Source of the DNA: Hymenobacter psoromatis
GTDB lineage: Bacteria > Bacteroidota > Bacteroidia > Cytophagales > Hymenobacteraceae
Direction: 5' to 3'
Length of the DNA stretch: 64,000 nucleotides
Assembly: GCA_001596155.1 (NCBI GenBank)
Contig: CP014771.1
Coordinates: forward strand, 434,001-498,000
Numbering within the stretch: the first letter of the stretch is position 1; every line of letters starts with the position of its first letter. The notes below the pieces were generated by a model. It worked only from the letters and a program-made list of their open reading frames with translations. It made no database searches and was not told where the DNA came from. This document shows positions 16,266 to 23,664 of the stretch, in pieces. Position numbers and translations under genes: made by a program.

Positions 16266-17015
16266 ATGCCCACTCCCCAAGTCGATATTTTCATCCCCTG
16301 CTTTGTGGACCAGCTTTACCCGCACACCGCCCTCAACATGGTGAAAGTGCTGGAACGAGCCGGCTGCCAGGTGCACTACAACCCCGACCAAACCTGCTGC
16401 GGCCAGCCCGCCTACAACGCGGGCTATGTAAACGAAAGCTGGGATATTGCCCACAAGTTTCTGGCTGATTTCCCTACCCCCCCTGCCGGGGCCGAAACCC
16501 GCTACGTCGTCAGCCCCTCGGCCTCGTGCGTGGGCATGGTGCGCAATGCCTACTCCCACCTGTTTAGGGAGCGTGAAGAGCGCTTTATGTGCCAGGACGT
16601 GCAGCGCCGCACCTACGAGCTAACCGAGTTTTTAACCGACGTGCTGAATATCAGCACTATCCCCGGCGCGGCGCTGGCCGGCACCTACACCTACCACGAC
16701 TCCTGCTCCGCCTTGCGCGAGTGCGGCATTCGGGAGGCCCCGCGCCGGCTGCTCGATGGCGTGGCCGGCCTGCGCCGCGTAGAGATGGCCGAAACTACCA
16801 CTTGCTGCGGCTTTGGAGGCACCTTTGCCGTGAAGTTTGAGGCTATTTCGGTGGCGATGGCGCAGCAAAAAGTGGAGCATGCCCTGGCCACCGGGGCCGA
16901 CTACATCGTGAGCACCGACGTGAGCTGCCTCATGCACCTGGAGGCGTATATTCGGCGCGAAAAACTGGCTATCAAAACGATGCATATCGCCGACGTGCTG
17001 GCCAGCGGCTGGTAA
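16266..17015 (+). CDS. LutA/YkgE-type (Fe-S)-binding protein
   Basis: A 249-residue protein with two CCG (cysteine-rich) domains: CFVDQLYP and CCGQPAYNAGY in the first half; CCGFGGTFAVKF and STDVSCLMHLEAYI in the second. Such proteins bind an Fe-S cluster and act as subunits of lactate or glycolate oxidising complexes (LutA with LutB and LutC). No LutB or LutC gene is nearby, so its partner is elsewhere or different. The preceding 67 bp contain a direct repeat (TCCGCGTCTTCCGCG twice). Confidence 0.88.
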   Translation: MPTPQVDIFIPCFVDQLYPHTALNMVKVLERAGCQVHYNPDQTCCGQPAYNAGYVNESWDIAHKFLADFPTPPAGAETRYVVSPSASCVGMVRNAYSHLFREREERFMCQDVQRRTYELTEFLTDVLNISTIPGAALAGTYTYHDSCSALRECGIREAPRRLLDGVAGLRRVEMAETTTCCGFGGTFAVKFEAISVAMAQQKVEHALATGADYIVSTDVSCLMHLEAYIRREKLAIKTMHIADVLASGW

Positions 17016-17135
17016 TACTTCTGGCGACTGCTTAACCGCAGATTAGCTGGTTCTTATAACCCGGCAACTGCCTGAGGCTCTTGTAGAAATTTAGGTTCCG
17101 TCATTCGTACATTGAGCCCCAATCCACCGGCCGCT

Positions 17136-17543
17136 ATGCAACAGATAGACAAAGTAAGCGCACTGCCCTACGAGCAGTTCATCGAGAACTATGTAAAGCC
17201 CGGCATACCAGTCGTTTTGACGGATGCCTCGGCTAGCTGGAAGTCTAATACGCAGTTTACGCCGGCTTTCTTCAAGGAGCACTTTGCCGACTACGCTACG
17301 ACGCACGGCGCAACAACTTACTCCATGAGCGATATTCTGGAGATTACCGCTCAGAGCACGCCCGAAAACCCAGCACCGTATCCTATCCTGTTTGAAGTGC
17401 CTACTCAATTGCCTAAGCTGCTGGCAATGCTGGAGCCGTTGCACATGCATTATTCTTTGCCAAACTGGTTTAGCAATAAACTAATGCCTTACGGGATGTT
17501 TAGGAATAATAGAGTTACTAACTACTTATTATCAATTACTTGA
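17136..17543 (+). pseudogene. Cupin/JmjC-like protein, 3'-truncated by an IS element
   Basis: About 135 residues remain of a cupin-like (JmjC-related, Cupin_8) protein: LPYEQFIENYVKPGIPVVLT matches the N-terminal part of that family, followed by FFKEHFADYATTHG. The iron-binding His-x-Asp core and the rest of the barrel are missing. The frame ends at the boundary of an IS5-like element, and the missing 3' part is not found beyond it. The insertion was therefore accompanied by a deletion. It is probably non-functional. Confidence 0.7.
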
Positions 17544-18457
17544 CTTATAAACCTGTCATTTTGTAATTTGCTAATGCGGTGCAAATTCGTATGGCATCGG
17601 TAAACTTAGCCTTTTGTCTCATTCGGTTTTCGATGCGTAATATAAAGAATGATTTCACCTTAGCAATGGCATTTTCAACAGCTATTCTTACCTGTGAAAA
17701 GAGCGAATTAATTGCTTTTTGTAGCTTAGTTAAGGGATGATATTTGCTCGCTTTATACGGAATCCAAACGTCTTTGCATTTGACTGCTTTTGTTATGCCT
17801 GTAAAGCCAGAATCGACATGCAGCCGATACGCACTCAAATCAAGTCCGCCAAAAATATCTTTAAAAATAGTAAAATCATGTACATGCCCAGGGTAGGCCT
17901 TGCTAATGAATAAAATTCGCTTACCAAGGGTGCAAATAATTAGCCATTTTAGGGTGTGAAATTTTTTTTACCACTGTAATGCTCTTTTTGAACTTGCTGA
18001 TTAACAGCGCGTTCGATTGGCACTTCGGTTACATCAATCACCAGGTCAGTTATGCCTGCAAATTGCTCATTAACGGCCTCCTGATTCCTTTCCATAAAAG
18101 TATTTTGTACTTTTTGCTGTTGTAAAGCCGCTTGTAAGTGAGGCTTAAGGAGTTCCAGATACATGCTGGCGGCTGCGTCTGAAATACCAAAATACATGCC
18201 CATATTTTGAAGAGTGGGATACGCTTTATGATAGTGCAAAACAAAAAAAGTGCCTCTCTTTTGTCCGTTAAAACAGGTTGCACCTGCCGGGCATAACGTG
18301 GGGGTTCCTTGGGAATATATAAAGGAGCGAAATGCTCATAAAGTGCCGAAAACTCTACTAGCGAAAGACCAGTTGCTGCTTTGTACTGCCTATCATTGAT
18401 AGCGTTGTGATAAATGCTGGATGGCATAGAAAATGCTTGTTGTAAGTAGAATTTATT
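17544..18457 (-). mobile_element. IS5-like element (approximate limits)
   Basis: An AT-rich block of about 0.9 kb containing a frameshifted DDE transposase, flanked by a truncated gene at the left and a tandem repeat at the right. I could not identify terminal inverted repeats or a target duplication, so the ends are estimates. Confidence 0.65.
17545..18427 (-). pseudogene. IS5-like (DDE_Tnp_4 type) transposase in three frames
   Basis: The protein of about 290 residues is spread over three frames. Frame one starts at 18427 (LSLVEFSALYEHFAPLY, helix-turn-helix region). Frame two covers about 18240-17965 (LVIDVTEVPIERA, first Asp). Frame three runs to 17545 (LHVDSGFTGI, second Asp; VRIAVENAIAKVKSF, Glu). 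Both changes are -1 shifts at homopolymers: seven T (minus strand) near 18245 and eight A near 17967. All catalytic residues survive. Either it is a decaying gene, the runs are sequencing errors, or frameshifting is programmed. Confidence 0.8.
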
Positions 18458-18543
18458 AGTTATGTACGTAAAAACTTGCTAATCAGTTGTTAGCAAGTCT
18501 AGTTATGTACGTAAAAACTTGCTAATCAGTTGTTAGCAAGTCT
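18458..18543 (-). terminator. Tandemly duplicated hairpin terminator
   Basis: Two identical, adjacent 43-bp copies (18458-18500 and 18501-18543). Each contains the stem ACTTGCTAA / TTAGCAAGT followed on the minus strand by TTTTT, a typical intrinsic terminator for the gene ending at 18522. The stop codon lies inside the copy nearest the gene. Confidence 0.75.
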
Positions 18544-19184
18544 ATTAAAAGAAAGTAGTCCACATTTGGAACTAGAATTGGCAAATGTTCAGGCCAAATA
18601 GCTAGCGTAATAATGCGCTTATCAGCTAGAGTTTGTAGAACAAAAATTTTGGGAACAAAATACTTTTCTCCCAACTCCATTTGCAGTTCTATCTTATTAA
18701 AGTTGTGCTGCCACAATGCATTAGAAGCCGGTAATGGATAATAACTCAACTCAAGCTCTTTATAAAAACGTGCTGATTGTAGCGCATTAATTTCAGACCA
18801 GTTTTTATATAATTCTCCTTTTTTAGGTTGTATTGGGTATTTATCGTTTCCATTGTCTTGAGGATTATCTACATAAAGTCCGAGTTTTTGAATAATCTCA
18901 TTGACAAATAGAAACGCCTCCTGTCCGAAGAAGTCAGGGCGCAAAAAATTCAAGTTGAAGCTGAAGTGCATGTATTCATAATCATTCTTTAGCTCATCTA
19001 CTTCTAGTGCAAGTACTGGCTCATTTAGGTCAAAGCAGAAATAAACTTCTGTGTCTTCATTCTCATAAAACCACTGGTTACCGGCCTCATTTGGGAGGCA
19101 CAGATTATGTGTCAGATAGGCACTTATGTCGCTCTCAAAAATCTGTGCTTCCCGGCGTTTGTAGAAATATAGGTCGTAGCTCAC
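18522..19184 (-). CDS. Unknown cytoplasmic protein, AT-rich
   Basis: A 220-residue protein without signal peptide or membrane segments. It begins MSYDLYFYKRREAQ, a start seen in some small bacterial proteins of unknown role. It is rich in Asn, Glu, Tyr and Phe and much more AT-rich than the surrounding chromosome. It lies between an IS element and the Pnkp gene and is divergent from the latter with about 50 bp between starts. The composition and the neighbouring IS suggest horizontal acquisition. No function is proposed. Confidence 0.6.
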   Translation of the reverse strand: MSYDLYFYKRREAQIFESDISAYLTHNLCLPNEAGNQWFYENEDTEVYFCFDLNEPVLALEVDELKNDYEYMHFSFNLNFLRPDFFGQEAFLFVNEIIQKLGLYVDNPQDNGNDKYPIQPKKGELYKNWSEINALQSARFYKELELSYYPLPASNALWQHNFNKIELQMELGEKYFVPKIFVLQTLADKRIITLAIWPEHLPILVPNVDYFLLIDLLTTD

Positions 19185-19237
19185 TTAATGAGTCGTTAAT
19201 TTAGGAAAGGCCTTCGTGACCTTTATTCCCGTTTCCA

Positions 19238-22015
19238 ATGCCCCAAAATACCCTAAAGCTCCCCGAACTGTCCCTAATCCTGCTCATTGGCAGCACGGGC
19301 GCGGGTAAGTCCACGTTTGCGCGCCGCCTGTTCCGGCCCACCGAAATTGTGTCGTCGGATACCTGCCGGGGCCTAGTATCGGATGATGAAAACAACCTGG
19401 ATGCCACCAACGACGCCTTCGACCTGCTGCACTACTGGGTGGCCAAGCGCCTCAAGCGCGGCCGCCTCACCGTGATTGATGCCACCAACGTGCGCGCCGA
19501 AGACCGCAAGGCCTTCGTGGCGCTGGCCCGGCAGTACCACTGCCTGCCGGTGGCCATCGTGCTCGACGTGCCCGAGAGCGTGGCCGCCGACCGCAACCGC
19601 CAGCGCCCCGACCGCGCCGGCCTCAAGCCCCACGTCATTGCCAACCACCGCCGCCTGCTGCGCCAGGGCCTGCGCACGCTCAAGCCGGAGGGCTTCCGAC
19701 ACATCTTCCACCTGCGCGGGGTGGAGGAAATCGACGCTGTGCAAGCGATAGTGCGCGACCCGCTGCACAACAACCGCCAGCAGGAAACCGGCCCCTTCGA
19801 CATCATCGGCGACGTGCATGGCTGCTATGCGGAGCTGTGCGAACTGCTGGAGAAGCTGGGCTACGCGGTGGCGGAAGAAGCGGTGCTGGACGCGCGCGAT
19901 TTGGGCGTGCGGGTCACCTCACCCCCTAACCCCCTCTCCCGTGGAGAGGGGGAACTAGTTTCTAGCTCTACTTTAGAAGTAGCTGCCAATAAGCAAGCTT
20001 TCGAAAAGGCAGTTAGCCCAGAACTAGAAACTAGTCCCCCCTCTCCACGGGAGAGGGGGCTAGGGGGTGAGGTGAACGTAGGCGCTACCCCCCGCAAAGT
20101 CATCTTCCTCGGCGACCTCGTGGACCGTGGCCCCGCCTCGCCGCAAGTCTTGCGCCTGGTAATGAGCATGGTGCGCGATGGCCTGGCGCTGTGCGTGCCC
20201 GGCAACCACGATATAAAATTGCTGCGCCACCTCAACGGTAAAAACGTGGCCGCCACCCACGGCCTGGCCGAAACCCTGGCCCAGCTCGCAGCCGAAACGC
20301 CCGCCTTTAAGGAGCAGGTGCGGCTGTTTCTAGATGGGCTGGTGAGCCACTACGTGCTGGACGGCGGCCGGCTGGTGGTGGCCCATGCCGGCCTCACCGA
20401 AGACATGCAGGGTAGGGGCTCGGGGGCGGTGCGCAGCTTCGCGCTCTATGGCGAGACGACCGGCGAAACGGACGAGTTTGGCCTGCCCGTGCGCTATCAC
20501 TGGGCCAGCGAGTACCGGGGCCGGGCGATGGTGGTGTACGGCCACACGCCCGTGCCCGAGCCCGAATGGCTCAACAACACCATCGACATTGACACCGGCT
20601 GCGTGTTTGGCGGCCGCCTCACCGCCCTGCGCTACCCCGAGCGGGCGCTGGTGGCCGTGCCCGCGCACCGGGTGTATGCCGAGCCCAGCCGCCCGCTGCA
20701 CTACAACCCGCACCAGCCGGAACAATTAACGAAAAACGAAGAACAAACAACCGCCCAGCAGCAGCATGACGACCTGCTCGACATCCGCGACGTGACCGGC
20801 AAGCAACTCATTAACACGCGCTTGCTCAACACCGTGACGGTGCGGGAGGAAGACGCCGTGGCCGCCCTGGAGGTGATGTCGCGCTTCGCCCTCAACCCCA
20901 AGTGGCTGCTGTATCTGCCGCCCACCATGTCGCCCACCGAAACCTCGGAGCTGCCCGACCTGCTCGAACACCCCGCCGAAGCCTTCTCCTACTACCAGCG
21001 GCAGGGGGTAGGGCGGGTGGTGTGCGAGGAAAAGCACATGGGCAGCCGCGTGGTCGTGGTGCTGGGCCAGAGCGAGGCCGCCATCCAGCGCCGGCTGGGG
21101 GTTGGGGGCGAGGGCCTGGGCAAGTGCTACACCCGCACCGGCCGCAACTTCTTCACCAACAGCGACCTGGAAACTGCCTTCCTGGCCCGCCTACGCGATG
21201 CCCTCACGGCGGCCGGCTTCTGGGAGCGCTTCGGCACCGACTGGGTGTGCCTCGATGCCGAGCTGCTGCCGTGGTCGGCCAAGGCTCAGGAATTAGTGAA
21301 GAGCCAGTACGCCGCCGTGGCCGCCGCCGCCGGCGCTGCCCTGCCCCAGGCCGAAGCCGCGCTGGTTGCCGCCACCGCCCGCGGCCTTTCCGGCGCGGCC
21401 GAGCTGCTGGCCCGCACCACCGCCCGCCGCGCGGCCGCCACCGACTACGCCGACGCCTACCGCCGCTACTGCTGGCCCGTGCAGTCGCTCGATGACTTGA
21501 AATTAGCCCCCTTCCACCTGCTCGCCACTGAGGGCAAAACGTACTTCGACCGCGACCACGCCTGGCACATGGAAACCCTGCGTGCCCTCAGCCTCGCCGA
21601 CCCCGGCCTGCTGCGCGCCACGCCCTACCGCGTGGTGGACCTCACCAACCCCGCCGAAATCGAAGCCGCCACCGACTGGTGGACCGCCCTCACCGCCGGC
21701 GGGGGCGAAGGCATGGTGGTGAAGCCCTACGACTTCATCCCCCAAACCGGCCGCTCGCTCGTGCAGCCCGCCCTCAAGTGCCGGGGTAGGGAATACCTGC
21801 GCATCATCTACGGCCCCGATTACCTGCTGGCGGGCAACCTCGACCGCCTGCGCCAGCGCAACGTGAAAGCCAAGCGCAACCTGGCCCTGCGCGAGTTTGC
21901 CCTCGGCGTGGAAGGTCTCGAACGGTTCGTGGCCGGCCAGCCGCTGCGCCTGGTGCACCAGTGCGTATTCGGTGTGCTGGCCCTGGAAAGCGAGCCGGTG
22001 GACCCGCGCCTGTAG
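19238..22015 (+). CDS. pnkp: Polynucleotide kinase-phosphatase-ligase (bacterial Pnkp)
   Basis: A 925-residue three-domain RNA-repair enzyme. Residues 1-170: kinase with P-loop GSTGAGKSTFA (Lys24). About 185-480: metallophosphatase with DVHGC, GDLVDRG and GNHD, and later His residues in VVAHAGL and YGHTPVPEP. About 560-925: ligase-type adenylyltransferase with the nucleotidyl Lys in EEKHMGSRVVVV and downstream motifs GEGMVVKPYDF and QPALKCRGREYLRI. Bacterial Pnkp heals and seals broken RNA ends; its usual partner, the 2'-O-methyltransferase Hen1, is not in this window. Residues 226-279 are an unusual insert encoded by a palindromic element, between two phosphatase motifs. The frame remains open throughout. 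Confidence 0.93.
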   Translation: MPQNTLKLPELSLILLIGSTGAGKSTFARRLFRPTEIVSSDTCRGLVSDDENNLDATNDAFDLLHYWVAKRLKRGRLTVIDATNVRAEDRKAFVALARQYHCLPVAIVLDVPESVAADRNRQRPDRAGLKPHVIANHRRLLRQGLRTLKPEGFRHIFHLRGVEEIDAVQAIVRDPLHNNRQQETGPFDIIGDVHGCYAELCELLEKLGYAVAEEAVLDARDLGVRVTSPPNPLSRGEGELVSSSTLEVAANKQAFEKAVSPELETSPPSPRERGLGGEVNVGATPRKVIFLGDLVDRGPASPQVLRLVMSMVRDGLALCVPGNHDIKLLRHLNGKNVAATHGLAETLAQLAAETPAFKEQVRLFLDGLVSHYVLDGGRLVVAHAGLTEDMQGRGSGAVRSFALYGETTGETDEFGLPVRYHWASEYRGRAMVVYGHTPVPEPEWLNNTIDIDTGCVFGGRLTALRYPERALVAVPAHRVYAEPSRPLHYNPHQPEQLTKNEEQTTAQQQHDDLLDIRDVTGKQLINTRLLNTVTVREEDAVAALEVMSRFALNPKWLLYLPPTMSPTETSELPDLLEHPAEAFSYYQRQGVGRVVCEEKHMGSRVVVVLGQSEAAIQRRLGVGGEGLGKCYTRTGRNFFTNSDLETAFLARLRDALTAAGFWERFGTDWVCLDAELLPWSAKAQELVKSQYAAVAAAAGAALPQAEAALVAATARGLSGAAELLARTTARRAAATDYADAYRRYCWPVQSLDDLKLAPFHLLATEGKTYFDRDHAWHMETLRALSLADPGLLRATPYRVVDLTNPAEIEAATDWWTALTAGGGEGMVVKPYDFIPQTGRSLVQPALKCRGREYLRIIYGPDYLLAGNLDRLRQRNVKAKRNLALREFALGVEGLERFVAGQPLRLVHQCVFGVLALESEPVDPRL
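19914..20075. repeat. Palindromic element inserted in frame within the Pnkp gene
   Basis: Two arms of about 55 bp (19914-19969 and 20020-20075) are complementary with only a few mismatches around a 50-bp centre. The element is read through, giving SPPNPLSRGEGE from one arm and PPSPRERGLGGE from the other, with about 162 bp (54 codons) in all. It separates DVHGC from GDLVDRG of the phosphatase, where other family members should have a shorter link. Confidence 0.88.
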
Positions 22016-22088
22016 CGGCGAAAATAAATGGGCTGCGTACACCGCAAAATTTACTTACTCACCAGCCCTACCCCTTCCTTTTCCACTC

Positions 22089-22877
22089 ATGAAAAAAACC
22101 GTTTTCCTACCCCTCATCAGTGCGCTGTGTCTGTGGCTGCTGGGTAGCGCGGCCCTGGCCAAGCCGGCCGCCGAGCGCCCCGCCTACTTCGAGCTGAAAA
22201 TATACCACATCAAAACGCCGCGTCAGGAGGCGCTGATTGACAGCTTCTTGCAGCATCAGTATATGCCGGCCATGCGGGCGGCGGGCATCGCCACCATCGG
22301 CGTGTTCAAGCCCATCGGCAACGACACGACCGCCGACCGGCGCGTGTACGTGTTCACGCCCTACGCCTCGCTCAAGCAGTGGGAGCAGGTGAAAAACACC
22401 GCCGCGCCCAAGCTGCTGACCGCCGGCGGGGCCTACGAAAACGTGGCTTACAACAATCCCGCCTACACTCGCCTGGAAACCATTTTTATCCAGGCCTTCG
22501 ACGAGATGCCCGCCCTCACCGCGCCCAAACTCGACGCGCCCAAGAGCGAGCGCGTGTATGAGCTGCGCAGCTACGAGAGCGCCAGCGAGAAAATCTTCCG
22601 CAACAAGGTGCAGATGTTCAACCAGGGCGGCGAAATCAAGCTCTTCAACCGGCTGGGCTTCAACGGTATTTTCTACGGCTCGGTCCTGTTCGGTGCCCAC
22701 CTGCCCAACCTGATGTACATGACCTCCTTCGCCAACCGCGAGGCGCGCGAGGCCCACTGGAAAACCTTCGGCGCCGACCCCGAGTGGAAGCGCCTCTCGG
22801 CCCTGCCCGAGTACCAGAACAACGTGGCCCACATCGACATCACGTTTTTGCGCCCTACCCCCTATTCGGGGCTGTAA
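22089..22877 (+). CDS. Exported NIPSNAP-family protein
   Basis: A 262-residue protein with a signal peptide (MKKTVFLPLISALCLWLLGS, ending ALA). Two ferredoxin-like NIPSNAP repeats follow: YFELKIYHIKTPRQEALIDS (about 37-140) and VYELRSYESASEKIFRNKVQ (about 160-255), the second ending LPEYQNNVAHIDITFLRP. The family's biochemical role in bacteria is not settled. The start at 22089 was chosen because it gives a clean signal peptide; the open frame extends upstream inside the Pnkp gene. Confidence 0.85.
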   Translation: MKKTVFLPLISALCLWLLGSAALAKPAAERPAYFELKIYHIKTPRQEALIDSFLQHQYMPAMRAAGIATIGVFKPIGNDTTADRRVYVFTPYASLKQWEQVKNTAAPKLLTAGGAYENVAYNNPAYTRLETIFIQAFDEMPALTAPKLDAPKSERVYELRSYESASEKIFRNKVQMFNQGGEIKLFNRLGFNGIFYGSVLFGAHLPNLMYMTSFANREAREAHWKTFGADPEWKRLSALPEYQNNVAHIDITFLRPTPYSGL

Positions 22878-22890
22878 GGCCAACCCACCT

Positions 22891-22988
22891 GAACGTCCTT
22901 CCGAGCTTGCCGAGGAATCTCGCCCGCGCCGTTGAAAGGTATCCGAACGGCGCGGGCGAGATTCCTCGGCAAGCTCGGAAGGACGTTC
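22891..22988. repeat. Perfect palindromic repeat, TTCCGAGCTT family
   Basis: Two 43-bp arms (22891-22933 and 22946-22988) are exactly complementary, starting GAACGTCCTTCCGAGCTTGC. It lies between the converging NIPSNAP and VOC genes. This copy has CCTTCC/GGAAGG where others have CATTCC/GGAATG. Confidence 0.93.
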
Positions 22989-23011
22989 TGCTGGCTTCCT
23001 ATACAGACTCC

Positions 23012-23467
23012 TTAAAACTTGTCATCATTCACCTCCACCCAAAAACCGTCGGGGTCTTGCAGATAAATCTGGTTTACACCGTCGGGGCGGGGGGTAGTCT
23101 TGTGCGGCTCGCTTTTCCAGTTGCCGTAGCGCACGCCGAGCTTGTCGAGGTGGGCCATGAACTGGGCCAGGTCCGGCACGCTGAACGCCAGGTGGGTATT
23201 AATGTCGTGCTCCTGCGCCTTATTACCCTGGATAATATGTAGTTGGCTGTGCGGCCCGATGCGCAGCCACACGTGCCGGCCATCCTTAAACGGCTCGGGT
23301 ATCTCGGGTAGCAGCAGCGCATTTTTATAGAAATCGGCCGTTTTATGCACATCCACCACATAGAGCGCGATGTGATTGAGCACGGCCGGCGTCTGGGCGG
23401 CGGCATTTTGGGGGGTAGCAGCGGCCATCGCAAAGGCGAACAGGCAGAATACCAGTAGTTTTCTCAT
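23012..23467 (-). CDS. Exported VOC (glyoxalase-like) protein
   Basis: A 151-residue protein with a signal peptide (about 1-24, ending NAAAQ) and one vicinal-oxygen-chelate domain with two beta-alpha-beta-beta-beta modules. Likely metal ligands are His in LNHIALYV, His in QLHIIQ, His in THLAFSVPD and Glu in FWVEVND. It could be a periplasmic dioxygenase, isomerase or binding protein; the substrate is unknown. Palindromes flank it on both sides. Confidence 0.85.
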   Translation of the reverse strand: MRKLLVFCLFAFAMAAATPQNAAAQTPAVLNHIALYVVDVHKTADFYKNALLLPEIPEPFKDGRHVWLRIGPHSQLHIIQGNKAQEHDINTHLAFSVPDLAQFMAHLDKLGVRYGNWKSEPHKTTPRPDGVNQIYLQDPDGFWVEVNDDKF

Positions 23468-23521
23468 GGGCGGAAATGGAAGGGGTAGGCGGTTTGGGAG
23501 AATTGGTTAAGAATTAGAACA

Positions 23522-23619
23522 GAACGTCATTCCGAGCTTGCCGAGGAATCTTGCTCGCCTCGTTGCACGTTACCCGAACGGTGCGAGCGAGATTCCTCGG
23601 CAAGCTCGGAATGACGTTC
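23522..23619. repeat. Palindromic repeat, TTCCGAGCTT family
   Basis: A near-perfect inverted repeat with outer arms GAACGTCATTCCGAGCTTGC and complement, in the gap between two minus-strand genes (downstream of the M28 peptidase, upstream of the VOC gene). Confidence 0.92.
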
Positions 23620-23664
23620 GAATAGCTTGCTAAAAACCATTTATATAACCCGCCACTAAGCTAC

